64,000 nt of DNA from DAHUYF01 sp963838385 (GTDB lineage Bacteria; Pseudomonadota; Alphaproteobacteria; ATCC43930; CGMCC-115725): the NCBI GenBank assembly GCA_963838385.1, contig CAWIRE010000006.1, positions 434,001 through 498,000 on the forward strand, read 5' to 3'. Below, one piece after another: positions 53,578-64,000 of the stretch. The notes beneath the pieces are model-generated. The model worked only from the letters and a program-made list of their open reading frames with translations, did no database searches and had not been told where the DNA came from. Numbering within the stretch: the first letter of the stretch is position 1; each line of letters begins with the position of its first letter. The position numbers and the translations under genes are program-made.

Positions 53578-53942
53578 GCGCGCCTCCAGCGTGGTGAGGC
53601 GCAGTGGACCGCAACCACCAGCTGAGGTCGTGAATGCCGGGTGATGGAACCCTTAAACGCTGTGAAAGAGGCCTGAAAAAACGCTGAAAATGCCGCCGCT
53701 GGCCAATTCCAGCGGCGATGCAACGGCGCCCCCTCGCGGCAGAAAAGCCTTTATTCAGAGGCCTTCACGCCCAAGCCGGCCGCCGGCGGGAAGATGAAGT
53801 CGAGCGAGATCGAGGCAGTGGGGTGAACCCCCAGGCGTTCGTCGCATAGTCGAAGGCGCCCTGGTCGATGATCGATCAGTTCAAGAGACTTGCGGACGGT
53901 GGAGGACGCCGGTGGTTCAATACCGCTTGGCTCTTGTCGGCC
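53578..53942. other. Intergenic region with possible gene remnant
   Basis: About 365 bases. On the minus strand 53757-53875 can be read, with one frame change, as GAFDYATNAWGFTP...SISLDFIFPPAAGLGVKASE followed by a stop. This looks like the C-terminal strands of an outer-membrane or surface protein; nothing upstream extends it. It may be a decayed gene end. A run of A-rich sequence (53670-53690) precedes the protease promoter. Confidence 0.35.
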
Positions 53943-56345
53943 TCAGAACGTCAGCCGCACGCCGCCATAGATGGCGAGCGGCGCCGCAGGGCTGATGAAG
54001 CGGTTGTCGACGCCGACGCCGTCGGTGGGGACGCCGGGCGCGCCGACCCCGGTGGGATCACCGAGCACGCCGAAGGACGCGTAGTGATTGTCGAACAGAT
54101 TCTGGATGTCGACGAACGTCGAGAGATGGTCGGTGATCTCGTAGGTGCTGTGCACGTTCACGACGGCGTATCCCGGCAGCTGCGGGTTCTGGTTCAATTC
54201 ATCGCCGCGGAAATACTGCGAGCTGAAATAGGTGAGCACGCCGCCCACCGACCATTGCGGCGTCACCCGGTAGTCCGCGCCGAGCTTGAGCTGATGCTCG
54301 GGGATGCCGGGCAGATGGTCGCCGGGACTGACCTGGATATCGCCGTTGGCATCGGCGAAGGGATTGCTGGGTGAGGGCAGGGTGAGCGAGGTCTGGAAGG
54401 TGGCGTCGACCAGGCTGTAATTGCCATAGACCGACCAGCGATCATCCTTGTAGCCGATCCCGCTTTCGATCCCCTGGCGCCGCGTCGCGCCCACATTCTC
54501 GAAGAAGCCGGCGCTGAGCGAGGTGGCGACGCCATAGATGTCGTCGTCGAGATCGGTGCGGTAGAGGCCGAAATTCCAGGTGAAGCGGCCGGGCAGCGTC
54601 TCGGGCATGGTGAAATTGCCGCGCAATCCCGTCTCGTAGGTGTGCGACACCACCTGCTTCAGGCTCGGCGGATCGGAGGAGAGCGAGGAGGGCAGCAGGC
54701 AGGGCTGCGTCGGGTTGGAGCATTCGATCTCGCTCGGCGTCGGCACGCGGTTGCCTTCGGAGTAGCCGGCATAGGCGGTGAGGTTCTGGAAGATCTTGTA
54801 GGTGAAGCCGGCCGCCGGGTTGAAGCGGGAGTAGCGGTTGTTGCCGTTGAGATTGGTGCCCAGATGATCGAACAGATCGACCTGAGCGAGGTTGTAGCGG
54901 CCGCTGAGCGTGACGGCGAGCGCCCGGGTGAGGTCGAAAGTGTCGGTGGCGAAGAGGCCGTAATAGCGGTTGGTGGCGCTGAGGCCGACCGGCGTGGCAT
55001 TGAACCCGGCATTCTCCGGCGTGGAGACGAAGTAGCCGGAATCGGTCACCTGCAGCGAGCTGTTGATGGCGCCGACTTGTGTGGTCGATTGGAAGTCGAT
55101 GTTGTCGTGATCGACACTGCCGCCGAGCACGAAATTGTTGTCGTGCCCGAACATCTGCCCGGTGAAAGTCGTCTGCAGCGTCCCCCCGACGCCCACGGTA
55201 TGGATCGTCTCGTTATCCAGCTCGCCGATCGGCAGCGTACCGCCCTGGGAGAGGTCGGGAATGGAGCCGCCGCTGGGGGTGGTGAGCGGCGTCACGCCGT
55301 CGGATTGGCAGAGGAAACCGTTGCCGCAGGAGGTGTAGTTGGTGGTGTTGCCGTTGATGACCGTCTGATGGAACTCGCGGCGATAGGCGTTGCCCTGGAG
55401 GGAGAGATCGTCGGTGGCTTGGTAGGAAGCGCTGGCGGTGAGGAACTCGAGCTGGTTGATCTCCCCCTGCGGCGTGGTGAAGACCAGCGAGCGGCCGGCG
55501 GCAAGCTCCTGCTCGGGCGTGGCGCCGGCGGCGAAGAGGCGGTTGTTGGCGCCGGTGAAGTCGAGGTCGAGAGACAGCTTCTGTCCGTGCGCGCCGGCCG
55601 AGGCGTAGAGCTGTTGCAGGTTGTCGGGCGAGAACTGCCGCCAGCCATCCGAGTTGTAGTAGCGGCCGCCGATATAGCCGGCATAAGGCCCCACCTGCTG
55701 GCCGTATTGCACGATCTGGCTGGTCTGGCCAAAAGAGCCGCCCGCGGTCTCGCTGGAGAATCCCTGGTAGGTGAAGCCGTTCTTCATCGTCACCACAGCC
55801 GAGCCGCCGAGCGCGTTCAGCCCGAAGACCGGGTTGCTGCTGAGCATGTCGAAGCGGTCGATGGCGAAGGCGGGGATCAGATCCCAGTTGACGGTGTCGC
55901 CGAAGCCTTCGTTGACGCGCACGCCGTTCTGGTAGACCGCGATCCCTTGCGGCGTGCCGAGCACGGGCGAGGCCTCGAAGCCGCGGAACAGCAGATCGGG
56001 CTGAAACTGGTCGTTGAGGTTGCCGTTGAGGTTGACGCTGCCGAGCTTGTCGAGGGCGCTGCCGAGCAGGCTGGGCGAACCTTCTCGGTTGAGATCGGTC
56101 GGCGTCAGCGTCTGCACATTGGCCGGCACCTTGTCGATGTCGATGCCGGTGCCCGGCAGCGGCGTCGTGCCGATGACGGTGACGCTCGGCAGGTTGGCAT
56201 AGGGCTCAGCCGCCGGGGCCGGCGATTGCGCCAGCGCCGCGCACGGTATGAGGATACCGGCCAGCGCGCCGAGCCCGATCCGCCCGATCCCCGAGAGTCC
56301 GCCCCACGCCATCTTCTTCTGCTTCTTCTGCGCCCTGGCAGCCAT
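53943..56345 (-). CDS. TonB-dependent receptor
   Basis: Outer-membrane active-transport receptor, about 800 residues. A Lys-rich n-region and hydrophobic signal end at AALAQ (ATG 56345 chosen; ATG 56312 possible). The TonB box region is followed by the plug: PSVTVIGTTPLPGTGIDIDKVPANVQTLTP, DLLFRGFEASPVLGTPQGIAVYQNGVRVNEGFGDTVNWDLIP and LGGSAVVTMKNGF. A large beta barrel follows with a C-terminal YGGVRLTF. Two Cys pairs in extracellular loops (SCGNGFLC, ECSNPTQPC) are notable. It is divergent from a histidine kinase/response regulator pair across 136 bases. Ligand unknown. Confidence 0.93.
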   Translation of the reverse strand: MAARAQKKQKKMAWGGLSGIGRIGLGALAGILIPCAALAQSPAPAAEPYANLPSVTVIGTTPLPGTGIDIDKVPANVQTLTPTDLNREGSPSLLGSALDKLGSVNLNGNLNDQFQPDLLFRGFEASPVLGTPQGIAVYQNGVRVNEGFGDTVNWDLIPAFAIDRFDMLSSNPVFGLNALGGSAVVTMKNGFTYQGFSSETAGGSFGQTSQIVQYGQQVGPYAGYIGGRYYNSDGWRQFSPDNLQQLYASAGAHGQKLSLDLDFTGANNRLFAAGATPEQELAAGRSLVFTTPQGEINQLEFLTASASYQATDDLSLQGNAYRREFHQTVINGNTTNYTSCGNGFLCQSDGVTPLTTPSGGSIPDLSQGGTLPIGELDNETIHTVGVGGTLQTTFTGQMFGHDNNFVLGGSVDHDNIDFQSTTQVGAINSSLQVTDSGYFVSTPENAGFNATPVGLSATNRYYGLFATDTFDLTRALAVTLSGRYNLAQVDLFDHLGTNLNGNNRYSRFNPAAGFTYKIFQNLTAYAGYSEGNRVPTPSEIECSNPTQPCLLPSSLSSDPPSLKQVVSHTYETGLRGNFTMPETLPGRFTWNFGLYRTDLDDDIYGVATSLSAGFFENVGATRRQGIESGIGYKDDRWSVYGNYSLVDATFQTSLTLPSPSNPFADANGDIQVSPGDHLPGIPEHQLKLGADYRVTPQWSVGGVLTYFSSQYFRGDELNQNPQLPGYAVVNVHSTYEITDHLSTFVDIQNLFDNHYASFGVLGDPTGVGAPGVPTDGVGVDNRFISPAAPLAIYGGVRLTF

Positions 56346-56395
56346 TAGAACCGGGCGCCACGCCGCACTCCAGAGCGGTTTCTCCCGATTTCTCC

Positions 56396-56410
56396 GGGAA
56401 TTTTTCCCGT
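56396..56410. promoter_or_regulatory. Inverted repeat in the TonB receptor/histidine kinase divergent promoter
   Basis: Perfect dyad CGGGAA-TTT-TTCCCG at 56396-56410, in the 136-base interval between the divergent TonB receptor and two-component genes. It lies 51 bases upstream of the receptor start. A partial second copy (TTTCTCCCGATTTCTCC) is just to the left. It is a candidate operator, perhaps for the adjacent LuxR-type regulator. Inference from position and symmetry. Confidence 0.45.
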
Positions 56411-56481
56411 TCGGCGTCCCTCGCCCGGAAAGGCCGGTTTTGCATCCGGCCCGGGCCGTGGCATCCTGCGCGGACAAGAGG

Positions 56482-57840
56482 ATGACAAGCCGGGGAGGAA
56501 GCTTGCGCGCCAGGTCGATCTCGCTGCGGCTGCGCCTGATCGGGCTGGTGGCGCTGGTCTTTGCCGCCAGCCTGGCGCTGGGCGGCACGGCGGCCTGCCT
56601 CAACGCCTCGCGCTCGGTCGAGGCGGAGATGCGCTCGGCGCTGGCGGTGGGCCAACAGATCATCGTCCTCGGCATCGCCGACCTCGACCGGTCGGGCGAT
56701 CCGGCGCGCGATCTCGAACGGCTCGTCGCCTCCTTCCGCGGCAATCGCCATCTGCGGGTGAGCCTGGCCGGGGACGAGCGCGCGGTGGCGGCGCCGCCCG
56801 TCGCCGGCGCGCCGCGCTGGTTCGAGCGGCTCATCGGCGTGACCCCGAGCCGCGTCCTCATCCCCGTGACGCTTGCCGGCCGCGCCTATGGCGAGATCAC
56901 CATCGAGACCGTGCCGCATAGCGAGGTGCTCGAGATCTGGAACGAGTTCGGCGACAGCCTGCTGCTGCTGGCGCTGTTCTCGGCGCCCACCATGCTGCTG
57001 ATCTACCTCTTCATCGGCCGCGCGCTGCGCCCGCTCGAGCGCCTGGCCGCGGGCCTCGCCCGGATCGGCGACGGCGATTACGCCATCCGCCTCGACGAGC
57101 CGATGCCATCGGAGCTGTCGCGGCTCAGCGACAGCTTCAACCGCATGGCCGGGCAGCTTCTCGCCATGGCGGCGGTCAATCGCGGCCTCAACCAGCAGCT
57201 GCTGAACCTGCAGGAGCAGGAGCGGGCCGAGATCGCGCGCGATCTTCACGACGAGGTCGGGCCCTTCCTCTTCGCCATCAATGTCGACGCCGCCAACATC
57301 CGGCGCCAGGCCGAGGCGGGCGCAATCGGCGCCATCGCCGGGCCGGCCGCGGCCATCGCCGACGCGGTCGGGCATCTGCAGCGGCAGGTGAAGGGCATGC
57401 TGGGTCGGCTTCGCCCGATCGGCCTCGCCGAGTTCGGCCTCGGCGATGCCATCGCCCATCTGATCGAGTTCTGGCGCCGCCGCCATCCCGAGATCGATTA
57501 TCGGCTGACGATCGCGCCGGGCGTGGCGGGACGGGGCGAGCTGATCGACACCACCCTTTACCGCATCGTGCAGGAATGCCTCAGCAACGCCGTGCGCCAT
57601 GGCCGCCCCGGCGTGATCGCCATCGCGATCGGCTGCGAGGCGGACGCGCTGGTGGTGCGCGTCTGTGACGACGGCAGCGGCATGAGCGCGCAAGCGGGCA
57701 GCGGCTATGGCCTCATCGGCATGAGTGAGCGCGTCCAGGCGCTGGGCGGCAGCTTCGAGGTGGCGAGCGATCCCGGCGCCGGCACGCGGGTGATGGCAAG
57801 GCTGCCCCTGCCCGAAGACGCAACGGTGGCCGCGCAATGA
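56482..57840 (+). CDS. Sensor histidine kinase (NarX/UhpB-type, HisKA_3)
   Basis: About 452 residues. A membrane segment is at about residues 15-37 (RLIGLVALVFAASLALGGTAA). A short periplasmic sensor part is followed by a second membrane helix at about 153-175 (LLLLALFSAPTMLLIYLFIG) and a HAMP domain (GRALRPLERLAAGLARIGDGDY). The dimerisation/phospho-acceptor helix is QEQERAEIARDLHDEVGPFLFAI. The ATPase domain has IVQECLSNAVRHGRPG and VCDDGSGM...GYGLIGMSERV. ATG 56482 has only GAGG adjacent; TTG 56503 has a better ribosome site (GGGGAGGA). It overlaps its response regulator by four bases. Confidence 0.9.
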   Translation: MTSRGGSLRARSISLRLRLIGLVALVFAASLALGGTAACLNASRSVEAEMRSALAVGQQIIVLGIADLDRSGDPARDLERLVASFRGNRHLRVSLAGDERAVAAPPVAGAPRWFERLIGVTPSRVLIPVTLAGRAYGEITIETVPHSEVLEIWNEFGDSLLLLALFSAPTMLLIYLFIGRALRPLERLAAGLARIGDGDYAIRLDEPMPSELSRLSDSFNRMAGQLLAMAAVNRGLNQQLLNLQEQERAEIARDLHDEVGPFLFAINVDAANIRRQAEAGAIGAIAGPAAAIADAVGHLQRQVKGMLGRLRPIGLAEFGLGDAIAHLIEFWRRRHPEIDYRLTIAPGVAGRGELIDTTLYRIVQECLSNAVRHGRPGVIAIAIGCEADALVVRVCDDGSGMSAQAGSGYGLIGMSERVQALGGSFEVASDPGAGTRVMARLPLPEDATVAAQ

Positions 57841-58466
57841 AGGTCCTGATCGTCGATGACCACGCCATCGTGCGCGCCGGGCTGCGCCGGCTGCTGGCCG
57901 AGGAGGGAGCGCTCGAGCTGCGCGAGGCGGCGAGCGGCAGGGAAGCGCTCGGGCTCTGTCGCGACTGGCGTCCCGACCTCGTCATCCTCGACCTCAACCT
58001 CCCCGGGCTCGGCGGGCTGGAGCTGATCAAGCGGCTGGGCATGGAGGAGAAGCCGCCGCGCATCCTGGTGCTGAGCCTGCATGACGATCCGCTCTATGCC
58101 ATGCGCGCGCTCGAGGCGGGGGCCGCGGGCTATGTCAGCAAGAACGCGGCACCGGCGGAGATCCTCGAAGGCATCAGGCGCGTCGGCGAGGGCCAGAGCT
58201 ATGTCGCCCCGCATCTGGCGCAGGAGATGGCGCTTTTCAGCGTGCGCGCCCCGGCGCACCGCCTCAACGATCTCTCGCGCCGCGACCTCGAGATCCTGCG
58301 CCTGCTCGGCGAAGGCAGCAGCCTGCAGCAGATCGCCGACGCGCTCGGCCTCAGCTACAAGACCATCGCCAACACCTGCGGCCAGATCAAAGCCAAGCTC
58401 GGCGTGCAGCGCACCGCCGAGCTGATCCGCATCGCCATCGAGAACCGGCTCGTGCCGGGCGCGTGA
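57837..58466 (+). CDS. LuxR/NarL-family response regulator
   Basis: 209 residues. The N-terminal receiver has DDH at residues 7-9, phospho-acceptor Asp52 in VILDLNLPG, LSLHDD and the conserved Lys in YVSKNA. The C-terminal GerE helix-turn-helix reads LSRRDLEILRLLGEGSSLQQIADALGLSYKTIANTCGQIKAKLGVQ. ATG 57837 overlaps the kinase stop (ATGA), so the pair is coupled. The most likely nearby target is the divergent TonB receptor gene. Confidence 0.95.
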   Translation: MKVLIVDDHAIVRAGLRRLLAEEGALELREAASGREALGLCRDWRPDLVILDLNLPGLGGLELIKRLGMEEKPPRILVLSLHDDPLYAMRALEAGAAGYVSKNAAPAEILEGIRRVGEGQSYVAPHLAQEMALFSVRAPAHRLNDLSRRDLEILRLLGEGSSLQQIADALGLSYKTIANTCGQIKAKLGVQRTAELIRIAIENRLVPGA

Positions 58467-58493
58467 GGCTGACACTGTCAGGTCGAAACGGCC

Positions 58494-59711
58494 TTATTCG
58501 GCTTCGGGCGCGCAGACAGGCTTTATCGTCTTTCCCGCCAACACGCTCTGCGCGAAGCGGACCGCGTCGGGCAGCGATCTCGTGAGCGCCTGGTAATGCG
58601 TGAGGCCGGCGTAGAGATGCGCCTCCACGGTCGTCCCCTCGGCGCAGGCCTTCTTCGTAAGGTCGAGCTGCAAGCGGGTCGGCGCGTCGAGATCTTCCTC
58701 ACCGATGCCGATGAAGACGGGCTGCGATAATTTCAGCGATGGGTATTGGAGGCGCGATATGTTCGCGGCGAGCGCCTTCGCATAGCCCTCTTTCAGGCTC
58801 TCCGCACGCGTCAACCCGGAGCCGAGCGCTTCAAGGGCCAGTTGCCAGACACAGGCTCGCCGGGTCAGCTCGAAGAGCGGCAATGCCTTCGCGGTGAACA
58901 TGTCCGCTGCCTTCAGCGTCGGATCGGATTGCTGCGCCATCAGGCCGATAAAGAGAGGATACATGAGGGTATAGCTGGCTTGATTGGCGGTGCCTTGCCG
59001 CATGGTCGCGACCGTCTCTGACGTGACGTACGGCACGCCGGTCGTGACGATGCCGCGGATATCGAGGCCGGGCGCGTAGGACGGCTGGTAGGCGCCGGCG
59101 CCCAACACGGCGCTGGCTCCCTGGGAATAGCCGGCAAGCACGACCTTCTTGCCAAGGACGGGAAAAGCGTGCTGCACCGCGCGAATGCTGTCGAGCACGC
59201 CATAGGCGGCGGGACGCACGGCCATATAGGGATGTGGCCCCGGGGTGCCGAGACCCTGATAATCGGTCGCGACGATGGCGAAGCCGCGTGCGAGCCAGGT
59301 ATTCAGCAAGGCTTCGATGCGAAGCGGTAAACCGGCCCAGGAGGGCGCGCAGATGTCGGCCATCCCGGCCGTCCCGTGTGCCCAGGCGAGCAGCGGCCAG
59401 CCGCCCTCGGGTGGCTCGCTTTTCGGCAGAAAGAACAGGCCCGAAACCACCGCCGGGGTCTTCCCGTCGACGCCGTTCGTCGAGCTGTAGAGAATGCGAA
59501 GGTTCGCGGCGGCATTGGCAAGCGCGAGCGTCGGTTCCAAGGTCTCCTGCCGGAGGAGTTGGCCGTGCGTCGCCGGGATCGATCCCCTCCAGATGTAGAA
59601 GCTCGAGACCCGCCCATCGCCTTGCAACGGGTCCGGCTTAGGCACTTCCACCGCTTGGGCGATGGCGGGGCACACCATCGCTGCAAGGAACAGGGTCACG
59701 GCCCGGAGCAT
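58494..59711 (-). CDS. Secreted alpha/beta hydrolase (secretory lipase family)
   Basis: 405 residues from ATG 59711. The signal peptide is at residues 1-20 (LRAVTLFLAAMVCPAIAQA). The hydrolase core has LLAWAHGTAGMADICAPS (oxyanion region), FAIVATDYQGLGTPGPHPYM and the nucleophile elbow GYSQGASAVLGAGAY (catalytic Ser). IGIGEEDLDAPTRLQLD gives a likely acid residue and LTHYQALTRSLPDA the likely His. The pattern matches the LIP-type secretory lipases/esterases. Substrate is unknown, likely an ester or acylglycerol. Confidence 0.9.
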   Translation of the reverse strand: MLRAVTLFLAAMVCPAIAQAVEVPKPDPLQGDGRVSSFYIWRGSIPATHGQLLRQETLEPTLALANAAANLRILYSSTNGVDGKTPAVVSGLFFLPKSEPPEGGWPLLAWAHGTAGMADICAPSWAGLPLRIEALLNTWLARGFAIVATDYQGLGTPGPHPYMAVRPAAYGVLDSIRAVQHAFPVLGKKVVLAGYSQGASAVLGAGAYQPSYAPGLDIRGIVTTGVPYVTSETVATMRQGTANQASYTLMYPLFIGLMAQQSDPTLKAADMFTAKALPLFELTRRACVWQLALEALGSGLTRAESLKEGYAKALAANISRLQYPSLKLSQPVFIGIGEEDLDAPTRLQLDLTKKACAEGTTVEAHLYAGLTHYQALTRSLPDAVRFAQSVLAGKTIKPVCAPEAE

Positions 59712-59936
59712 GGATGCTTGCTCCCGAAAAACCACATGCCGAGCATAGGCCCCATGGGGCGACCCGCGCCAGGGGCGCGCATTGACCGGCACCGACGCGC
59801 GCTTTTGACCAGCGTTCTCCGGCTCGCGGCATCTCCCGGCAGGCCGCAGCGGCGGACCATCGAATGCTACAGCGTCGACGACGCCGTCGCCTCCCAGCAT
59901 GCGATGGCTTTCGGCTAGAGTACGGCGCCCCCGGCA

Positions 59937-61793
<1,857 letters not shown>

Positions 61794-61804
61794 CCGGCCC
61801 GGGT

Positions 61805-62578
61805 TCAGCCGGCGACGAGCCGCAGCCGCGTGCCGCAGATCGTGACCTGATCGGCGGCGACGGCGCAGCCGCGGCGCTGGGCTGCGGCGAGGATCGGGGC
61901 GGGGTCGGCAACCGCGAGATCGAGCGCGCAGAGGCCCTCGCCGCGCCCGTCGGCCTCGGCGACGAAGCGCAGCCGGCCGAGATCGAGCCCGATCTCGCGG
62001 GCACCGCCGGCGCCGGTTTCGACCTCACGTTCCAGTATCTGACCCCAGCGGCGGGCAAGCGCCGCGGGATCGGCGCCTTGCAGCTCCGCCGCCAGCAGCG
62101 CGCGCGTCCGGTCGCGGCGGCGGAAGCGCTGCCAGTCCGGGCCGGCCGGGTGGTAGGGGCCGTCGAGGCTGTCGCCGCCCGGCGTGTGGTTGAGCTCGAG
62201 CATGGCGCCGCCGGTGTCGCGGGGATGGAGCTGCAGCCCGACATAGTCCGGGTAGGTGAGGGGATTGGCGATGCGCACGCCGATCGCGTCCATATGGGCG
62301 CGGCGACGCTCGATGTCGTCGCAATCGATGATCACCATGTAGCCGCCATCGCCGCGCCGGCGCTCGAGATAGCGCCCGGCAGCGGTGCCGGGACAGGTCG
62401 GCGCCACCACTTCGAGAAAGCTCGCGCCCAGCGGCAGCAGCGCATTGACGAGGCCATAGCGCGCGACATTGCCGTCGCGATGGCAGATCTCGAGGCCGAG
62501 GATGTCGGCGAGATCGGCGAGGACGGGCTCGAGCGCGGCCGCCACCAGGCAGATCTGGCGCAGGCGCAGATAGGACAT
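61805..62578 (-). CDS. VOC family (glyoxalase-like) protein
   Basis: 257 residues of paired beta-alpha-beta-beta-beta units. The N-terminal unit reads LRLRQICLVAAALEPVLADLADILGLEICHRDGNVARYGLVNALLPLGASFLEVVAP, then GGYMVIIDCDDIERRRAHMDAIGVRI and GAMLELNHTPGG. The Glu in MLELN is a likely metal ligand. A degenerate second unit follows. ATG 62578 overlaps the stop of the enoyl-CoA hydratase gene (TGATG), so the two are coupled. Substrate unknown, possibly an acyl-CoA or aromatic intermediate. Confidence 0.85.
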   Translation of the reverse strand: MSYLRLRQICLVAAALEPVLADLADILGLEICHRDGNVARYGLVNALLPLGASFLEVVAPTCPGTAAGRYLERRRGDGGYMVIIDCDDIERRRAHMDAIGVRIANPLTYPDYVGLQLHPRDTGGAMLELNHTPGGDSLDGPYHPAGPDWQRFRRRDRTRALLAAELQGADPAALARRWGQILEREVETGAGGAREIGLDLGRLRFVAEADGRGEGLCALDLAVADPAPILAAAQRRGCAVAADQVTICGTRLRLVAG

Positions 62579-63369
62579 CAGCGCCCCTTGAACACCGGCG
62601 CGCGCTTCTCGACGAAGGCGGCGGCGGCCTCGCGATGGTCCTCGGTCTCGGCGCAGCGCGTGTGGCGCAGCGCCTCGGCATCCATCAGTTCGGCAAGCCC
62701 CGCCTGCTCGGCGAGGTTCATGTTCTGCTTGATGTAGCCCAGCGTGACGCGGGGCCCGCGGGCGAGCGACAGGGCGAGCGCGCGCGTCTCCGCCTCGAGC
62801 GCGGCATCGGCCACGGCGCGGCTGACCAGGCCCAGCGCCAGCGCCTCCGCGGCGCCCAGCACCGGCGAGGTGAAATAGAGCTCGCGCGCCTTGGCCGGGC
62901 CGACCAGGCGGGTGAGGAACCAGCTGCCGCCGAAATCGCCGGACAGCGCCACCTTGGCGAAGGCGGTGGTGAGGCGCAGCGTCTCGCTGGCGATGCGCAG
63001 ATCGCAGGCGAGCGCCAGCGACAATCCTGCGCCGGCGACGGGGCCGCGCAGCATGGCGATGGTCGGCTTCGGGATCTCGTGGAGGAGGCGCGCCACCTCC
63101 ATGCGCCGGCGCAGATCCCGCGCGCGCTCGTCGAAATTCTCGCTGCGGCCGCCGCGCTCGGCCATCGCCTTGACGTCGCCGCCGGCGCAGAAGCCGCGCC
63201 CGGCGCCGGCGAGCACCACCACCCCCACCGCGGGGTCGGCGGCGGCGCGGGTGACGGCGTCGAGCAGCCCCTGCAGCATCTCGGCATTGAGCGCGTTGAG
63301 CCGGTCCGGACGGTTCATCGTCAGGGTCAGCACGCCGTCCTCGAGCGTCTCCAGCAGCACGCGATCCAT
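62578..63369 (-). CDS. Enoyl-CoA hydratase/isomerase family protein
   Basis: Crotonase-fold enzyme of 263 residues. Oxyanion-hole motifs are GAGRGFCAGGDVKAMAER (about residue 57) and GPVAGAGLSLALACDLRIASE (about 108). FAKVALSGDFGGSWFLTRLVG contains GDFGG where classical hydratases have Glu-containing PDGG/PEWG-like segments, so the exact reaction (hydratase, isomerase or other) is open. The C-terminal motif is EDHREAAAAFVEKRAPVFKGR. AGGGGAAA precedes ATG 63369. It is the middle gene of a cupin / hydratase / VOC cluster. Confidence 0.92.
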   Translation of the reverse strand: MDRVLLETLEDGVLTLTMNRPDRLNALNAEMLQGLLDAVTRAAADPAVGVVVLAGAGRGFCAGGDVKAMAERGGRSENFDERARDLRRRMEVARLLHEIPKPTIAMLRGPVAGAGLSLALACDLRIASETLRLTTAFAKVALSGDFGGSWFLTRLVGPAKARELYFTSPVLGAAEALALGLVSRAVADAALEAETRALALSLARGPRVTLGYIKQNMNLAEQAGLAELMDAEALRHTRCAETEDHREAAAAFVEKRAPVFKGR

Positions 63370-63398
63370 CGTTTCCCCTCTTCGTGCGGTGACGCCGC

Positions 63399-63824
63399 CT
63401 ACTTGGCGCCGGCGGGCTCCGGCTGTGCCGCGGCGGCGGGGGCCGTGGTCTCGACCGTCTCGAAGCGGCCGGGCAACGTGATCTCGATCAGCTCGAGATC
63501 GTCGGAATGATCGAGCTCGGCGTGGCGGATGCCCGGCGGCTGGTGCACGCAGCTGCCGGCCTCGGCGGTGACCTCGCCGACGCCTTCATAGGCGAACTTC
63601 ACCCATCCCTTGAGCACGTAGTACATCTGGAAATCGAGATTGTGCTTGTGCCAGCCGAAGCCGCCATGCGGCCCGGGCTTGGCGCGGATGACATGCGCCA
63701 TCGCCTTGCCGCCGGTGGCCTCGTGGATGCCGAGATCGCGGTATTCGAAGCAGGAGCGCAGCCCGCCATCGCTGAAGACGGCATCCTTGGCATGCGCGGC
63801 CGAGAATTTCATTGCGGAGTCCAT
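63399..63824 (-). CDS. Cupin domain protein
   Basis: 141 residues, a single small beta barrel. Cupin motif 1 is GFGWHKHNLDFQMYYVLKGWVKF (two His and likely Gln/Glu ligands) and motif 2 is AGSCVHQPPGIRHAELDHSDD (His). The N-terminus FSAAHAKDAVFSDGGLRSCFEYRDLGIHEATGGKAMAHVIR fits cupins found beside crotonase and VOC enzymes. GGAGGAG lies before ATG 63824. It is the first gene of a three-gene unit with the hydratase 29 bases downstream. Ligand unknown. Confidence 0.87.
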   Translation of the reverse strand: MDSAMKFSAAHAKDAVFSDGGLRSCFEYRDLGIHEATGGKAMAHVIRAKPGPHGGFGWHKHNLDFQMYYVLKGWVKFAYEGVGEVTAEAGSCVHQPPGIRHAELDHSDDLELIEITLPGRFETVETTAPAAAAQPEPAGAK

Positions 63825-63947
63825 GGCGCTCTCCTCCCGATGACGCGGTTTTGGTCAGCTTAGATCAGGCCTGCCGGCTTGGCCACCGCGGGTCGACCGG
63901 CGCGCGGCCCGTTGCTAATCTTGCCGGCAAGGCTTCGGGAGGGATCG

Positions 63948-64000
63948 ATGGCGACGGACGGCTCGCGACGGGATTTCATCAAGCTGGGGGCGGCGGTGGC
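63948..64000 (+). CDS. Start of a Tat-exported protein (partial)
   Basis: Only 17 codons before the window ends. The product begins MATDGSRRDFIKLGAAV, a twin-arginine signal (SRRDFIK) followed by the start of a hydrophobic core. GGGAGG lies before ATG 63948. The mature protein is outside the window. Tat substrates of this type include binding proteins and cofactor-containing oxidoreductases. Confidence 0.7.
   Translation, partial: MATDGSRRDFIKLGAAV

Noticed and set aside
53868..54374. Plus-strand frame overlapping the TonB receptor end
   Set aside because: Antisense to the conserved barrel C-terminus, with no ribosome site or family.

Overview
The window is GC-rich (roughly 70 %), gene-dense bacterial DNA of alphaproteobacterial type, most likely from a Rhodospirillales-like lineage. 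The grounds are the block recG / sdhE / mfd (21664-27715), a DUF4167 protein, two PAS_5-type proteins, a heme-globin chemoreceptor, a BTLCP/LapG-type protease and very strong G/C third-position bias. No rRNA, tRNA, CRISPR array or complete mobile element was found.

Layout. 1-1.9 kb: edge of a peptide ABC importer. 2.3-3.8 kb: ECF sigma factor and a lytic transglycosylase-like protein. 4.2-7.3 kb: type I secretion ATPase and membrane fusion protein. 7.4-8.9 kb: type III polyketide synthase with an ICMT-like methyltransferase (alkylresorcinol/alkylpyrone type). 9.4-13 kb: DUF502 protein, membrane protein, AMP-binding acyl-CoA synthetase. 13.3-18.8 kb: globin-coupled chemoreceptor, Crp/Fnr regulator, two PAS proteins, fragments of an IS110 transposase and an integrase, cold-shock gene. 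19-21.4 kb: small proteins, DUF4167, SHOCT and HIT proteins. 21.7-27.7 kb: recG, sdhE, mfd. 27.8-35.6 kb: Gly/Ala-repeat surface protein, DsbA-like oxidoreductase, SDR/phosphotransferase/DUF6285 operon, 2-hydroxyacid dehydrogenase, porin, KDPG-type aldolase. 36-38.6 kb: divergent SDR and arabinonate-type dehydratase, which with the aldolase suggest sugar-acid catabolism. 38.7-43.5 kb: YihY protein, HExxH protein, second cold-shock gene, lone receiver, SPOR protein, small proteins. 43.5-48.2 kb: three-gene 2-oxoacid:acceptor oxidoreductase operon with a GltD-like flavoprotein. 48.2-50.9 kb: three DUF4142 lipoprotein paralogues around a DUF2846-like lipoprotein. 51.2-53.6 kb: truncated cyclase-regulator and truncated HlyD protein meeting tail to tail, then a LapG-type protease. 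53.9-58.5 kb: TonB receptor divergent from a histidine kinase/LuxR response regulator pair. 58.5-64 kb: alpha/beta hydrolase, ABC exporter, VOC/enoyl-CoA hydratase/cupin cluster and the start of a Tat-exported protein.

Two window-wide observations stand out. (1) Five copies of a REP/BIME-like palindromic element lie directly against gene ends; the terminal (C)TAG of the element supplies amber stop codons of flanking genes, and the hairpin stems vary with compensating changes. (2) Seven genes, including housekeeping mfd, are broken by what reads as one extra base each. Together with the abrupt cyclase/HlyD junction near 52085 this suggests insertion-type sequence errors, and possibly a misassembly, as much as biology.
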